Source: Candidatus Praeruminimicrobium purgamenti (lineage in GTDB: Bacteria > Elusimicrobiota > Endomicrobiia > Endomicrobiales > Endomicrobiaceae). From it: a stretch of 64,000 nt of DNA. This document shows, piece after piece, positions 44,342 through 55,376 of the stretch. Position numbers and translations under genes: made by a program. The DNA is taken from NCBI GenBank assembly GCA_018433585.1, contig JAHDQW010000002.1, positions 124,001 through 188,000 on the forward strand, read 5' to 3'. Every line of letters starts with the position of its first letter. The stretch's first letter is position 1. The notes below the pieces were generated by a model, which saw only the letters and a program-made list of their open reading frames with translations, had not been told where the DNA came from and searched no databases.

Positions 44342-44686
44342 TTAACCCGGAGGCCATGCAAAAGTCCTGCCGCCGAGCAAATGATAATGCAAATGAGCTA
44401 CAGTCTGTCCTGCGTCAATACCGTTATTTGTCAGTAAACGATACCCTTCTTTTAAATTCATATCTTCAGCTATTTTAGAAGCGACAATCTGAATATGTCC
44501 TAAAATTTCTATATCTTCACGTTTAACAGAATCCAAACCTGAAATATGTTTTTTCGGTATAATCAAAATATGAACAGGCGCCTGAGGATTTATATCTTCA
44601 AAAGCAAAAACCATATCGTCTTCAAAGATTTTCTTTTTTACAGGTATAACGCCCTCTATAATCTTACAGAAAATACAATCGTTCAT
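44342..44686 (-). CDS. Histidine triad (HIT) nucleotide-binding protein
   Basis: 114 residues. CIFCKIIEGVIPV at the N-terminus and HLHYHLLGG near the end are the HIT/HinT signatures; the three His act in phosphoramide hydrolysis of nucleotides such as AMP-lysine. It is the usual single-domain length. It lies 44 nt before rpsU. Confidence 0.93.
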   Translation of the reverse strand: MNDCIFCKIIEGVIPVKKKIFEDDMVFAFEDINPQAPVHILIIPKKHISGLDSVKREDIEILGHIQIVASKIAEDMNLKEGYRLLTNNGIDAGQTVAHLHYHLLGGRTFAWPPG

Positions 44687-44753
44687 AGTAATCCGCTATT
44701 TATTAATAAATATTGATAATTATACTTTTTTTTCAATATAAAAACAATATCTT

Positions 44754-45260
44754 TTACTTTAAAAGCAAAACAACGACATATAAACAGACCGAAGCGTATG
44801 CTCCGGCAAGAATATCATCCAAAACAACTCCTAAAGCATTATTTATTTTTTTATCGGCATAGCTTACAGGAAAAGGTTTTGTTACGTCAAAAAGCCTAAA
44901 CAGCAAAAATCCGATTATATACACCCACCAATAATCAGCGTTGCGTTTCAACAGTTCTGCTACGGTTAAAAAAGTTACCGACTGTCCGACAAATTCGTCA
45001 ATTACGACAAACGAAGGGTCATGTTCTGTGTGCAGTAAAATTTCTTTCACAGATATTATAGAAACTATAAAGCTCAATATTATAATGGTTAAAAGACCTA
45101 ACGTGCCGAAGAAATAACAAACAATAAAAATCACCGGCAGGCTTATCAAAGACCCGAACGTTCCCGGAGCAACAGGAAAATAGCCGGCATAAAAAAGCGT
45201 CCCTGCCAAAATGGCTGTTTTTTCTCTGTTTTTTAAAAAATCAATTATTTTTTTAATCAT
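44754..45260 (-). CDS. pgpA: Phosphatidylglycerophosphatase A
   Basis: 168 residues with several membrane helices. FPVAPGTFGSL near the N-terminus and VVIDEFVGQ in the middle are PgpA signatures; the acidic residues bind Mg2+. It removes phosphate from phosphatidylglycerol phosphate to give phosphatidylglycerol. Its ATG overlaps the stop of the preceding TPR-protein gene (ATGA). Confidence 0.9.
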   Translation of the reverse strand: MIKKIIDFLKNREKTAILAGTLFYAGYFPVAPGTFGSLISLPVIFIVCYFFGTLGLLTIIILSFIVSIISVKEILLHTEHDPSFVVIDEFVGQSVTFLTVAELLKRNADYWWVYIIGFLLFRLFDVTKPFPVSYADKKINNALGVVLDDILAGAYASVCLYVVVLLLK

Positions 45261-46786
45261 ATTCTTATATCTTCCGTTCTTTGATATTTATTTGTATCTT
45301 TAAACACTTTCAGATATAAATCTTTCATTTTCAGCGCAAGCTCTTTATTTCCTTTATTTCTGTAAACTATTGCCAGATTATAATATATCATAGGATTATC
45401 GTCTCTTAAATCCAAAGCTTTTAAAAGAGCCTGTTCAGCTTTTTCCAATTCTTTCATATGTATATACAAAACTGCAAGATTAACGTAATGTTTTGAATAT
45501 TTTTTTATTTCAATAGCTCTTAAATATTTTTTTTCCGACTCTTTATACATTTTAACTTCGTCCAAAAGACCGGCTACGCAGGCATTGGTAATGTCAGAAT
45601 CAGGACTGTCAATTAAAGCATTTACCCAAAAAATCTGTTTGTTTTTAAATTTATTCTCATGAAAAAAAGACAAAGCTGCGAAAAACATTACCGCTGTTAA
45701 TATGAAGATATATAAAAAGCGCCAATTGTCAGGCTTGTAAGATTTGACCAATTCAAGCAAAATTATAAAAATTCCCACCATCGGCAGATAAATTCTGTGG
45801 TCATAAAATTGGTTGTCAGGCATAACAAAAGTAGGAAGCAAAAAAGCGATAAACCAGAGCATACCGAATAATAATATTTTTTTATCATATTGTTTTTTAG
45901 CCGTAACCGCCAGAAGAATAAATACAAAAACGACAGCCGCCGCCAGAAAATAATTAACTTCAACAGTTGAAGGAAACACCGAAAGGTTTAAAGGGAAAAA
46001 TACATTTGCAATGTATTTTGTTGCGGCAGGCAACGATTTGAAAAAAATGCCCGACATATCCGAAACCGTATAAGAATACGTCTGGTAACTCAACACAAAA
46101 CTTCTGTACAGGAAATAAAATATTCCGACAGACAGCCATCCGGAAACAAACAAAACATTTGTTTTTACCCGCTGTTTTGTAAACAATAAATACATGAAGT
46201 AAAAAAGAGGAATCATAACGGCGGTTTCTTTAGTCAGCAAAGAACAGGCATAAAGAAAAAAATGAAACGCCAAATAAGTATTTTTTTTATTATCAAAGTA
46301 TCTTATTAAAAAATAAAAAGACATTACCGCAAAAATAGTTAAAAGAGAATCGTTTCTCCCTGGAATCCATACTACAGCCTGCGTAAGCGCCGGATGGCAT
46401 GCAAAGAGAATCGACACAATAAAAACTTTTTTCTTGTCATATTTTAAAGACAAAAGCAAAAACACGGAAAATACGGCGAAAATATGCAGCATAACATTAG
46501 TTAAATGATAGCCGTACGGTTTTATTCCGTAAATATATTTTTCAATTAAAAAAGACACGTTCAGCAGAGGCCGGCAGAATTTATCCTGCCCTCTGGCAAA
46601 AACCGTGTCCGTTAAAATATTTTTTATATTTGAAAAACTGAGATATTCCTGTTTGTCCAGTATCAAGACATCGTCGTCAAGATATGTAAAATCAAAGAAC
46701 AAACTTTTACCGTATAAAGCAAAAATTACCAATACCAGCGTAACAAAAAATTTTACATTAATATTTTGAAATATTTTTTTTATCAT
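45257..46786 (-). CDS. Membrane protein with C-terminal TPR repeats (TMTC/PMT-like)
   Basis: 509 residues. About ten membrane helices in residues 1-375. FTYLDDDVLIL near the N-terminus has the acidic pair of GT-C glycosyltransferases of the O-mannosyltransferase/TMTC type, and FCRPLLNVSF follows. Residues about 395-500 form TPR repeats (YVNLAVLYIHMKELEKAEQALLKAL, IYYNLAIVYRNKGNKELAL). It probably transfers a sugar from a lipid donor to an exported protein; the target is unknown. Confidence 0.78.
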   Translation of the reverse strand: MIKKIFQNINVKFFVTLVLVIFALYGKSLFFDFTYLDDDVLILDKQEYLSFSNIKNILTDTVFARGQDKFCRPLLNVSFLIEKYIYGIKPYGYHLTNVMLHIFAVFSVFLLLSLKYDKKKVFIVSILFACHPALTQAVVWIPGRNDSLLTIFAVMSFYFLIRYFDNKKNTYLAFHFFLYACSLLTKETAVMIPLFYFMYLLFTKQRVKTNVLFVSGWLSVGIFYFLYRSFVLSYQTYSYTVSDMSGIFFKSLPAATKYIANVFFPLNLSVFPSTVEVNYFLAAAVVFVFILLAVTAKKQYDKKILLFGMLWFIAFLLPTFVMPDNQFYDHRIYLPMVGIFIILLELVKSYKPDNWRFLYIFILTAVMFFAALSFFHENKFKNKQIFWVNALIDSPDSDITNACVAGLLDEVKMYKESEKKYLRAIEIKKYSKHYVNLAVLYIHMKELEKAEQALLKALDLRDDNPMIYYNLAIVYRNKGNKELALKMKDLYLKVFKDTNKYQRTEDIRI

Positions 46787-46796
46787 ATTGAATTAA

Positions 46797-46834
46797 AAAG
46801 GCTGACAGAACGGTATATTATTCTGTCAGCCTTC
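46797..46834 (-). terminator. Terminator after serA
   Basis: An 11-bp perfect inverted repeat, GGCTGACAGAA/TTCTGTCAGCC, followed on the minus strand by TTTTTAATT. It is 15 nt after the serA stop. Confidence 0.85.
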
Positions 46835-46848
46835 AATATCATTTTTTC

Positions 46849-48426
46849 TTACAATACAACATATTTTACAATGTTTACGCCTTCAATTTTTGAAATTTTG
46901 GCAACTACATCGTTTGTAACTTCACCGTCGACTTCAACAACGGTTATAGCGTCTTTACCCTGCTGTTTTCTGCCTACGTTCATACCTGCGATATTAACCG
47001 ATGCCGACCCTATTATAGTTCCGAGACTTCCTATAACGCCCGGCTTATCAGTATTATTTATAAATATTTTATTTCCTTCAGGAACTACGTCCACGTTTAA
47101 TCCGTTTATATTCACTATTCTCTGGCTCTTATCAAGCAAAGTTCCCGATATTGAATATTCTCCTTTATCAGTCTTTACTTTGGCAACTATAAGTCCAGCA
47201 TAATCTTTGCAGTCATGAACCAAAGCTTCTTTTACTTTAATGCCTCTTTCTTTAGCTACTGAAGAAGCATTGACAAAATTTACTTTCAAATCAAGAATTT
47301 GGCCCAAAATACCTTTAAGATATGCAACTGTTAAAGAATTTGTATTAAAAGCCGCAATGTTGCCGCAGTAACTTATTTCAATTTCAGAAATGCCGCCTTC
47401 GATAATCTGTCCCTGGAAAGAAGAAATTTTTTCCGACAATTCTATATAAGGCATCATTTTTTTATATGTTTCCCAGTCAACCGTAGGAACGTTGACCGCA
47501 TTTCTTATCAAACCTTTTGTAAAGAAATCTATAACTACGCCGCTCATTTCTTCGGCAATTTTAATCTGCGCTTCTTCGGTTGATGCGGCAAGATGAGGCG
47601 TTACAACAACGTTATCAGTCTCAATTATAGTCCAGTCTAAAGGAGGTTCTTTTGCAAAAACATCAAGAGCGGCGCCTTTTACCTGTCCGGCTTTTATTGC
47701 GTCAGACAAATCTTTTTCATTAATAATAGGGCCTCTTGCGCAATTGATGATGCAGACTCCTTTTTTCATTTTGCCGATAGATTCGGCATTTATCATTCCT
47801 CTTGTCGTATCGTTAAGAGGAGAATGTATAGAAATATAATCCGCATTAGCATAAACTTCATCCAAAGTTTTAACTTCTATTCCGTAACTTGCGGCAATTT
47901 CTTTATTTGCAAAAGGATCGTAAGCAACAACTTTCATTCCGAAAGCAAGCATTCTTTTTGCAACTTCAGTTCCGATTCTTCCAAGTCCGATAAGACCTAA
48001 AGTTTTTCCCTGCATTTCGCTTCCCATAAAATTCTTTCTGTCCCATTTCTTTGACTTTAAAGATTTATATGCTTCAGGAATATTTCTTGCAAGAGACAAC
48101 ATTAAACCTATTGTATGTTCAGCCGCAGAAATTGTGTTTCCGCCGGGTATATTAGCGACAACAATACCTTTTTGCGTGGCAGCCTGCTTATCTACGTTAT
48201 CTACGCCGGTTCCTGCTCTTCCGATAAACTTCAATTTATCCGCCGCTTCAATGATTTCAGGAGTTACTTTAACTTCAGAACGGATTATAAGACCGTCATA
48301 ATCTTTTATAACTTCTTTGAATTTTTCAGGAGTAGGTTTATTGCAGACTTCAACCTTAAACTCCGGATTATTTAACAATTCTTCCAAACCTTCCTGGCTG
48401 TCATAAGTCATAAGTATTTTATACAT
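46849..48426 (-). CDS. serA: D-3-phosphoglycerate dehydrogenase SerA
   Basis: 525 residues, the long three-domain form. The NAD+ domain has GLIGLGRIGTEVAKR; FIGRAGTGVDNVD and INCARGPIINEKDL hold catalytic Arg/substrate contacts, and VTPHLAASTEEAQ the His. A middle intervening domain and a C-terminal ACT domain (FINNTDKPGVIGSLGTII) for serine feedback follow. It starts serine synthesis. The upstream class V aminotransferase may supply a partner reaction. Confidence 0.95.
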   Translation of the reverse strand: MYKILMTYDSQEGLEELLNNPEFKVEVCNKPTPEKFKEVIKDYDGLIIRSEVKVTPEIIEAADKLKFIGRAGTGVDNVDKQAATQKGIVVANIPGGNTISAAEHTIGLMLSLARNIPEAYKSLKSKKWDRKNFMGSEMQGKTLGLIGLGRIGTEVAKRMLAFGMKVVAYDPFANKEIAASYGIEVKTLDEVYANADYISIHSPLNDTTRGMINAESIGKMKKGVCIINCARGPIINEKDLSDAIKAGQVKGAALDVFAKEPPLDWTIIETDNVVVTPHLAASTEEAQIKIAEEMSGVVIDFFTKGLIRNAVNVPTVDWETYKKMMPYIELSEKISSFQGQIIEGGISEIEISYCGNIAAFNTNSLTVAYLKGILGQILDLKVNFVNASSVAKERGIKVKEALVHDCKDYAGLIVAKVKTDKGEYSISGTLLDKSQRIVNINGLNVDVVPEGNKIFINNTDKPGVIGSLGTIIGSASVNIAGMNVGRKQQGKDAITVVEVDGEVTNDVVAKISKIEGVNIVKYVVL

Positions 48427-48436
48427 TTTTTCCCTC

Positions 48437-49573
48437 TTATTTATTATTTAATAAAACTTCCTGGACTGCTGCAACTGATTTGCCCAACTCTACTTTATAC
48501 CCTAATTCTTTCAAAACCATTTCCAAACAAGAAAAACCTATAAGGATATCGGCTTTGCCTATATAACCCATATGAGCAAATCTGATAATTTTCCCTTTTA
48601 CGGCTCCCTGACCGCCGGCTATTGAAACTCCGTATTTTTCTCTGAGAAGTTTAACTATCTTCCCGCCTATTTCTTCGGGAACTTTTGCGCTTGTCACTAC
48701 ATCGCAAGGTTTTTCTGCAAAAAGTTCAAGTCCAAGAGCTTTCATACCTTCTCTTGATGCCTTTGCCAAAAGCCTGCAGTCCGCCCATACCTGCTCGATT
48801 GTATGTTCCTTTATCATTTTTATTGCTTCCTGTAAAGAAACTATCAGACTTACCGGAGGAGTAAAAGGCGTTTCATTTGTAAGCAAAGATTTTTTATATT
48901 TTTTATAATCAAAATAAAATTTAGGAAGTTTTGATTCTTCTGCCAGCTTCCACGCTTTAGCGCTCAAAGAAACAAAAGCTAATCCCGGAGCAAGCATAAA
49001 TCCTTTCTGAGAACCGCTTACCGTAACATCAACTTTCCAGTCGTCCGCATGATATTCCTGCCCGACAAGTCCTGAAATTGCGTCAACAACCAAAACGGCC
49101 GGAGTTTTTGACACAATCTCGCCTATCGCCTGTATATCGTTTACAACGCCGGTTGAAGTTTCGGTAAAAGTCGTATAGACGGCTTTTACGCCGCTGTTCG
49201 CTTTTAAAAGTTTTTCTATTTCAGAAACAGAAACGGCTTTTCCCCATTCGATGGAAATGCTGTGTACTTTAATACCGTAAGTTTCGCAGATTTTTATCCA
49301 TCTGTCGCCGAAATTTCCGGTAGATGCAACTATAACCTCATCCCCGGGAGAAAGCAAATTGACTACAGCGCTTTCCATTGCCCCGGTTCCCGACGAAGAT
49401 GTTATAAACACGTCGTTCTGTGTTCGAAAAACATACTTCAATCCCTCGGCAACATCTTTGAAAATCGAGCCGAATTCGCTTGTTCTGTGATGTATTATGG
49501 GCAAAGCTTCTTTCAGCGCAACTTCAGGAGGCACCGGAGTAGGACCGGGAGTGAGCAAATAATGCTTTTTCAT
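48437..49573 (-). CDS. Class V PLP aminotransferase (alanine-glyoxylate/serine-pyruvate type)
   Basis: About 378 residues. LLTPGPTPVPPEV at the N-terminus, SSSGTGAMESAV binding the PLP phosphate, VVDAISGLVGQ with the Asp, and SGSQKGFMLAPG with the PLP-binding Lys define the family. It exchanges amino groups among alanine, glyoxylate, serine and pyruvate or phosphohydroxypyruvate. The frame extends 3 codons upstream, but AGGAG sits directly on that ATG, so 49573 is preferred. It lies 10 nt before serA, suggesting a serine/glycine role. Confidence 0.88.
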   Translation of the reverse strand: MKKHYLLTPGPTPVPPEVALKEALPIIHHRTSEFGSIFKDVAEGLKYVFRTQNDVFITSSSGTGAMESAVVNLLSPGDEVIVASTGNFGDRWIKICETYGIKVHSISIEWGKAVSVSEIEKLLKANSGVKAVYTTFTETSTGVVNDIQAIGEIVSKTPAVLVVDAISGLVGQEYHADDWKVDVTVSGSQKGFMLAPGLAFVSLSAKAWKLAEESKLPKFYFDYKKYKKSLLTNETPFTPPVSLIVSLQEAIKMIKEHTIEQVWADCRLLAKASREGMKALGLELFAEKPCDVVTSAKVPEEIGGKIVKLLREKYGVSIAGGQGAVKGKIIRFAHMGYIGKADILIGFSCLEMVLKELGYKVELGKSVAAVQEVLLNNK

Positions 49574-49588
49574 CTCTCTCATCTCCTA

Positions 49589-51970
49589 TTATTTTTTATT
49601 TTTACTTTTTGCTTTTTTTTCAGAAAAAACAAGTTTCATAACTTCGTCCATATGTTTAACAGGAATCATTTTTATTTTTTTCTTAATGTTTTCAGGAATA
49701 TCGGCTAAATCTTTTTTATTCCCTTCAGGGAAAATGACAGTTTCGATATTTTCTCTGTAAGCAGCCAAAACCTTTTCCTTTAAGCCGCCTATAGCCAAAG
49801 CTCTTCCTCTTAAAGTTATTTCGCCTGTCATAGCTATTTTCTTTTTAACAGGAACATCCATACATACGGATGCTAACGCCGTAGCCATCGCAAGTCCCGC
49901 GCTAGGTCCGTCTTTAGGAACAGCGCCTTCAGGCACATGAACATGGAAATCTGTATCGCGGAACATTTTTTCATTTATACCGAATTTCCCGGCCGATGAT
50001 TTTACATACGTAAGCGCCGCCTGCACAGATTCTTTCATAACGTCCCCAAGCTGTCCGGTAAGATTAAGCATACCCTTGCCTTTCATCTTGTTGACTTCTA
50101 TAGTCAGTGTTTCTCCGCCGACTTCAGTCCATGCAAGTCCCGTTACAACACCGATATCGTTTTCTGATATTTTTTCTCTTTCATAATGAGGAATACCCAG
50201 ATAAGTTTCCACATTTTTATCGGTAATAGTTACAGTTTTTTTATCTTTTTCCAACGCAAGCTGTTTTGCGACTTTTCTGCAAAGATTTGCAATTTCCCTG
50301 TTCAAATTTCTTACGCCTGACTCACGAGTATAACTTGCAATGACATTTTTTATGGCATTGTCCTCTATCTGTAATTCTTCTTTCTGCAGTCCGTGGTCTT
50401 TCATCTGCTTAGGAATAAGAAAATTTTTTGTAATTGACAACTTTTCTTCGTCAGTATAACCTGAGAATCTTATAATTTCCAATCTGTCCAAAAGAGTCGT
50501 AGGTATATTGCTTAAAGTATTTGCAGTCGTTATAAACATAACGTCTGACAAATCATAATCCACATCCAAATAATGATCTCCGAAAGCGTAATTTTGTTCA
50601 GGGTCCAAAACTTCAAGCAGCGCGGAAGAAGGATCTCCTCTCCAGTCGCTTCCCATTTTGTCTATTTCATCCAATATAAAAACAGGGTTACTTGAACCGG
50701 CTTTCTTCATTGACTGAATTATTTTGCCCGGCATAGAACCTATATACGTTCTTCTGTGTCCTCTGATTTCAGCTTCATCTCTCACGCCGCCCATGGAAAT
50801 TCTTGCAAAATTTCTGCCCAAACTTCTGGCAACGGATTTTGCTATTGAAGTTTTGCCTACTCCCGGAGGTCCTATAAAGCACAATATCGGCCCTTTTATT
50901 TTTTTTACCCTGGATAAAACAGCCAAATATTCAATAACTCTTTCTTTTACTTTATCCAAACCGAAATGGTCTTCGTCCAAAATTTCTTTTGCTCTTGTCA
51001 AATCCAAATTATCTTCCGTTAATTTTTTCCAAGGCAAATCCAAAAGCCACTCTATATACGTTCTTATGACGCTTGCCTCAGGAGACATCGGCATCATTTT
51101 TTCCATTCTTGCCAATTCTTTTTCGGCAACATCTCTTGCTTCTTTGCTCATGCTGCTTTCTTTAATTTTTACTCTTAAATCGTCTATTTCTTTTGCATTG
51201 TCGTCTTTCTGTTTCAATTCTTTCTGAATCGCTTTCATCTGTTCGTTAAGATAATATTCTTTCTGGTTTTTTTCTATCTGGTTCCTTACCCTGTTTTGAA
51301 TTCTTCTTTCTATATTCAAAATTTCTATTTCAGCATTTAAAATCTGAATAATTTTATTCAGCCTCTTTAAAGGATTTGTAGATTCCAAAATAGACTGTTT
51401 TTCATTATTCTTTATTGAAATATGAGAAGCTATAGTATCCGCAAGTTTAGACGGCTCCTGTATGTTTGAAACCGATATTGATATCTCCATCGGCATTCTG
51501 GGATTCAGTTTAACATATTGTTCAAACAAAGAAATAACTCTTCTCATAACCGCTTCGACTTCCGGAGTTTTTTCTATGTTTTCATCGAATATATTTACGC
51601 CGACTTCCACGTATCCTTTATCGCTCAGTTTAAATTCCGTCCATTCCGCTCTTGATACACATTCGACTAAAACTTTTAAAGTCCCGTCAGGCATCTTCAG
51701 CATTTGCAGTACTTCGCATATTGTACCTATTTGGTAAATATCGTCAGGCGTAGGGTCTTCTATCTGAAGATTTTTCTGCGTAACTACAAATATATATCTG
51801 GAAGACGTCATTGACTCTTCCAATGCTCTTATCGATTTTTCTCTTCCTACGGCAAGAGGCAACACCATTGCAGGAAAAACAACGATGTCTCTTACAGGAA
51901 GCATCGGCAATATTTTCGGAATATCCTGCGTATTATTTTTATCATTTAAAGTCTTATCTAATTCACTCAT
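49589..51970 (-). CDS. lon: ATP-dependent protease Lon
   Basis: 793 residues. The N-terminal substrate-binding domain ([13 protein letters not shown]) and coiled coil are followed by the AAA+ module (GPPGVGKTS near 365, [10 protein letters not shown]) and the protease domain with [11 protein letters not shown] containing the catalytic Ser; the catalytic Lys follows some 40 residues later. It degrades misfolded and regulatory proteins in the cytoplasm. It overlaps clpX by 4 bp. Confidence 0.96.
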   Translation of the reverse strand: MSELDKTLNDKNNTQDIPKILPMLPVRDIVVFPAMVLPLAVGREKSIRALEESMTSSRYIFVVTQKNLQIEDPTPDDIYQIGTICEVLQMLKMPDGTLKVLVECVSRAEWTEFKLSDKGYVEVGVNIFDENIEKTPEVEAVMRRVISLFEQYVKLNPRMPMEISISVSNIQEPSKLADTIASHISIKNNEKQSILESTNPLKRLNKIIQILNAEIEILNIERRIQNRVRNQIEKNQKEYYLNEQMKAIQKELKQKDDNAKEIDDLRVKIKESSMSKEARDVAEKELARMEKMMPMSPEASVIRTYIEWLLDLPWKKLTEDNLDLTRAKEILDEDHFGLDKVKERVIEYLAVLSRVKKIKGPILCFIGPPGVGKTSIAKSVARSLGRNFARISMGGVRDEAEIRGHRRTYIGSMPGKIIQSMKKAGSSNPVFILDEIDKMGSDWRGDPSSALLEVLDPEQNYAFGDHYLDVDYDLSDVMFITTANTLSNIPTTLLDRLEIIRFSGYTDEEKLSITKNFLIPKQMKDHGLQKEELQIEDNAIKNVIASYTRESGVRNLNREIANLCRKVAKQLALEKDKKTVTITDKNVETYLGIPHYEREKISENDIGVVTGLAWTEVGGETLTIEVNKMKGKGMLNLTGQLGDVMKESVQAALTYVKSSAGKFGINEKMFRDTDFHVHVPEGAVPKDGPSAGLAMATALASVCMDVPVKKKIAMTGEITLRGRALAIGGLKEKVLAAYRENIETVIFPEGNKKDLADIPENIKKKIKMIPVKHMDEVMKLVFSEKKAKSKNKK

Positions 51971-53229
51971 GCAATCTCCTCAGATTTATCTTTAAAAATA
52001 AATTTTGGTCCTGTCGTTTTATGCACCGCATTAATGTCAACTATACACTTTTTAACCGTGCCCATCTGAAATACTTCAAACATCGTTTCCATGAGAATAT
52101 CTTCAATCATAGCCCTCAACCCTCTTGCTCCGGAACCTTTTTTGATTGCAAGAGAAGCTATTTCTTTTAAAGCATCTTCCTCAAAAACCAATTCTATCCC
52201 TTCAAGTTCAAAAATCTTTTTGTACTGTTTAACCAAAGAGTTTTTCGGTTCTGTTAAAATATGAACTAAATCGTTTACCGCAAGATGCGATAATGTTGAA
52301 ATAACAGGAAGCCTTCCCACCAGTTCAGGGATTATGCCGTATTTTATCAAATCATGAGTTTCAACTTCTGAAAATATTTTATCTTTATTTTTTAATTTTT
52401 CTTCTTTTAAAATCTTTGCATTTTCAGAATTAAAGCCTATAACTTTTTTATTTAATCTTGATTCTATAATTTTTTCAAGCCCGTCAAAAGCTCCGCCGCA
52501 GATAAAAAGTATGTTAGTCGTATCCAAAGCTATAAATTCCTGCTGAGGATGTTTTCTTCCGCCCTGAGGAGGAACGTTTGCAACCGTACCTTCAATAATT
52601 TTTAAAAGAGCCTGCTGCACGCCTTCTCCAGAAACATCTCTTGTTATGGACGGCGTTTCGGACTTTCTTGAAATTTTATCTATTTCATCTATGTAAATAA
52701 TTCCTCTTTCAGCTTTTTTTACGTCAAAAGAACAATTCTGCAAAAGCCTCAGCAAGATATTTTCAACGTCTTCGCCTACATAACCGGCTTCGGTAAGAGT
52801 AGTGGCGTCTGAAATAGCAAAAGGCACGTCAAGCATTTTTGCCAAAGTCTGCGCAAGAAGAGTTTTTCCCGTTCCTGTAGGCCCTATAAGCAAAATATTT
52901 GATTTTTGCAGTTCAACATCGCTTACTACTGAAGAATTTTCTATTCTTTTATAATGATTATACACGGCAACAGACAAAACTTTTTTTGCCTGTTCCTGTC
53001 CTATTACATAATCATCAAGAACTTTTTTTATTTCTTTAGGCTTTGGAACTTTTTTTATTATGTCTTTTACTTCTTCCCGTTCCAATCTGTTTAAAATTTC
53101 ATTTGAACTTTTTATGCATTCAGAACAAACAATAGCTCCGCCGCCGCCGATAAATCTTTTCCCTTTGGATTTTAATTTACCGCAAAAAAGGCATTTTTGT
53201 TCTTTATTATTATCGTTATTTTCCGTCAT
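51967..53229 (-). CDS. clpX: ATP-dependent Clp protease ATP-binding subunit ClpX
   Basis: 420 residues. The N-terminal zinc-binding domain has [11 protein letters not shown] and IVCSECI; the AAA+ core has [23 protein letters not shown] and the pore loop GYVGEDV. IGF in VIGFNSENA is the loop that docks on ClpP. It unfolds tagged proteins for ClpP. It follows clpP by 3 nt. Confidence 0.96.
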   Translation of the reverse strand: MTENNDNNKEQKCLFCGKLKSKGKRFIGGGGAIVCSECIKSSNEILNRLEREEVKDIIKKVPKPKEIKKVLDDYVIGQEQAKKVLSVAVYNHYKRIENSSVVSDVELQKSNILLIGPTGTGKTLLAQTLAKMLDVPFAISDATTLTEAGYVGEDVENILLRLLQNCSFDVKKAERGIIYIDEIDKISRKSETPSITRDVSGEGVQQALLKIIEGTVANVPPQGGRKHPQQEFIALDTTNILFICGGAFDGLEKIIESRLNKKVIGFNSENAKILKEEKLKNKDKIFSEVETHDLIKYGIIPELVGRLPVISTLSHLAVNDLVHILTEPKNSLVKQYKKIFELEGIELVFEEDALKEIASLAIKKGSGARGLRAMIEDILMETMFEVFQMGTVKKCIVDINAVHKTTGPKFIFKDKSEEIA

Positions 53230-53232
53230 ATC

Positions 53233-53841
53233 TTATTTTTTCCCCGGGAATATAATTTCATCAATGATTCCGTAATTTTTTGCTTCCTGGGCAGACATAT
53301 AGCAATTTCTTTCAGTATCCGCCAAAACTTTTTCCTTTTTCTGTCCTGTATGGTCGGCAATAATGGCTGAAAGTTTTTCTTTTGTCAAAAGAAGTTCTTT
53401 TGTTTCAATATCTATATCCGAAACAGTACCTGATAATCCTCCTCCGTAAATCAAAGGCTGATGTATCATTATTCTGGAATGCTGTAAAGCATATCTTTTC
53501 CCTTTTGTTCCTGCAGCCAGAAGAACCGCTCCGAAAGACATAGCCATTCCCATACAAATAGTAGTAATCGGACTTTTTATATACTGCATGGTATCATATA
53601 CCGCCAAACCGGCCGTAACCATTCCGCCGGGACAATTGATATAAAGATTAATATCTTTTGTATTATCTTCGGCGTCAAGAAACAAAAGCTGCGCTATAAG
53701 AGCATTTGCCGAATCGGTAGTAACAGATCCTTCCTGTCCCCCGACAAAAACGACTCTGTCTTTTAAAAGTCTTGAATATATATCGTAAGCTACAGAACTG
53801 TTTCCGTTTTTATCTATAACAGTAGGTATAAAATTTGGCAT
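53233..53841 (-). CDS. clpP: ATP-dependent Clp protease proteolytic subunit ClpP
   Basis: 202 residues. [14 protein letters not shown] carries the catalytic Ser and [10 protein letters not shown] the catalytic His, with the Asp in IDIETKEL. Forms a barrel of two rings of seven for ClpX. It follows the trigger factor gene by 12 nt. Confidence 0.96.
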   Translation of the reverse strand: MPNFIPTVIDKNGNSSVAYDIYSRLLKDRVVFVGGQEGSVTTDSANALIAQLLFLDAEDNTKDINLYINCPGGMVTAGLAVYDTMQYIKSPITTICMGMAMSFGAVLLAAGTKGKRYALQHSRIMIHQPLIYGGGLSGTVSDIDIETKELLLTKEKLSAIIADHTGQKKEKVLADTERNCYMSAQEAKNYGIIDEIIFPGKK

Positions 53842-53853
53842 TTTTCCTCTTTA

Positions 53854-55176
53854 CTATTTGCTTTCTTTTACAGGCATATCTTTTTCGGTTTTTGTTACTT
53901 TTGCATTACCGATGATAAAATCAAATATTTTTTTCTCTTTCAAAGACGCAGAAATATTGTCTTTATACTCTTTAAAATATTTTTCAACTTCTTCTTTTCT
54001 CGAAGAATTAGATTCCAAAACTTTCTGCTTTTCGGCTTCTATTTCCTGTTCGGTAACATCAAGTTTTTCTTCGCTGTATATAGAGTTAAGAATATAAGAC
54101 AATCTTACGTTTTTGTTTGCTTCTTCAGTATATTTATCTTTTGCAATTTCGGCTTGCTTTGCTATAAAAGCGTCATCGGCACCCTGATTTTTCATATAAT
54201 CAGACATTCTTTTTATCAAATACTCTTTCTGGCTTGCCACTATTGAATCAGGAACATCAAATTTATTTTTTTCCAACAAATGTTCTATTATCTGTCTTTC
54301 AACTTCCGATTCCTGTCTTTTCTTCTCTTCATGTTCTATTGATTCTTTTACTTTTGTTTTCAAATCTTCAAGACTTTCAAGACCCATATCTTTTGCAAAA
54401 TCATCATTTAATTCAGGAAGCTGTTTTTCTTTTACCTCTATTATTGAAGTCTTAAAAATAACTTTCTTACCGGCCAAAATTTTGTTAGGATAATCAGCAG
54501 GATATTCAATTTCAACATCCTTAGTATCTCCTTTTTTTGCATTTACAAGAGCGTCTTTGAAACCTTTCAAAGTATTATCAGCGCCCAAATCGAGCATGTG
54601 ATCTTTCGCCTTAATATTTTCAATTGCAGCTCCGTCGCAAAAGCCTTCATAATTAACTATGACAAAACTGTCTTTTTTTACTGTTTCGTCTTTTGAAACT
54701 ATAAGCTGTGCATTTCTGTCAAGCATAGTCTTTATGCTTTCGTTAACATTCGCATCACATACTTTAAACTCTTCTCTTTTTATTTCTATACCTTTATAAT
54801 CCTTTGCTTTTACTTCAGGCTGGCATTCAGCTTTGAAAACATATTTCAACGGCTGTCCGAAATCATAGTCAACGCTGTTTATTACAGGAATATCTATAGG
54901 AGCGAAATTTTCCTTTTCCAATGCAGAAAAAACTGTCTTCTTTATTACTTCTTCAATGAGCTTTTCTCTTGCAGCTTCGGAATAAGTCTGCTTTACCATT
55001 TCCATAGGAACTTTACCGGCTCTGAATCCTGCAATTTTAGCAGTTGCCTGTATTGACTGGTACACATTAGATAATTCTATATCCGTCTGTGCCGGAGCGA
55101 CTTCAACTTCCATAACAATCGCGCACGGTTTTTTTTCTACTACTTTTGACTGAAATTCATACTTCGATACACTCAT
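53854..55176 (-). CDS. tig: Trigger factor
   Basis: 440 residues from MSVSKYEFQSK. The ribosome-binding loop is present as GFRAGKVPMEMV, close to the usual GFRxGKxP. The FKBP-like middle domain (VIVNYEGFCDGAAIE) and the helical C-terminal arms follow. It is the first chaperone to meet new chains. The frame runs upstream through the tRNA-Leu gene, so the long version is not real; GAGGG before the ATG at 55176 decides the start. Confidence 0.94.
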   Translation of the reverse strand: MSVSKYEFQSKVVEKKPCAIVMEVEVAPAQTDIELSNVYQSIQATAKIAGFRAGKVPMEMVKQTYSEAAREKLIEEVIKKTVFSALEKENFAPIDIPVINSVDYDFGQPLKYVFKAECQPEVKAKDYKGIEIKREEFKVCDANVNESIKTMLDRNAQLIVSKDETVKKDSFVIVNYEGFCDGAAIENIKAKDHMLDLGADNTLKGFKDALVNAKKGDTKDVEIEYPADYPNKILAGKKVIFKTSIIEVKEKQLPELNDDFAKDMGLESLEDLKTKVKESIEHEEKKRQESEVERQIIEHLLEKNKFDVPDSIVASQKEYLIKRMSDYMKNQGADDAFIAKQAEIAKDKYTEEANKNVRLSYILNSIYSEEKLDVTEQEIEAEKQKVLESNSSRKEEVEKYFKEYKDNISASLKEKKIFDFIIGNAKVTKTEKDMPVKESK

Positions 55177-55224
55177 ATTACCCTCTTTATATTTTATTTC
55201 TGCTTTTTTTAAAATAAAGAAATC

Positions 55225-55306
55225 TGCGGATAGAGGGACTTGAACCCCCACACCTTCCGGTATACGGTCCTAAGCCGTACGCGTCTGCCAATTCCGCCAT
55301 ATCCGC
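55225..55306 (-). tRNA. tRNA-Leu (anticodon UAG)
   Basis: A full cloverleaf can be drawn on the minus strand. The acceptor stem GCGGATA pairs with TATCCGC, discriminator A. The anticodon loop CTTAGGA lies in the stem TACGG/CCGTA, giving UAG. There is a class II variable arm, and the T-loop GTTCAAGTC. The 3' CCA is not encoded. It lies 48 nt before tig and probably shares its promoter. Confidence 0.95.
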
Positions 55307-55326
55307 AATAACTTTTATATCCGATT

Positions 55327-55356
55327 ATTTTATCATTTATGCAGCTTTTAAGTCAA
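55327..55356 (-). promoter_or_regulatory. Promoter of the tRNA-Leu/tig-clpP-clpX-lon cluster
   Basis: TTGACT (55356-55351) and TAAAAT (55332-55327) on the minus strand with an 18-nt spacer, about 20 nt before the tRNA. Confidence 0.55.
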
Positions 55357-55376
55357 TTTGAAAAGTCTTGTGTTTT

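Noticed and set aside
55177-55251. Long version of trigger factor starting at 55251
   Set aside because: The extra codons read through the 3' part of tRNA-Leu; GAGGG before the ATG at 55176 fits the normal start.
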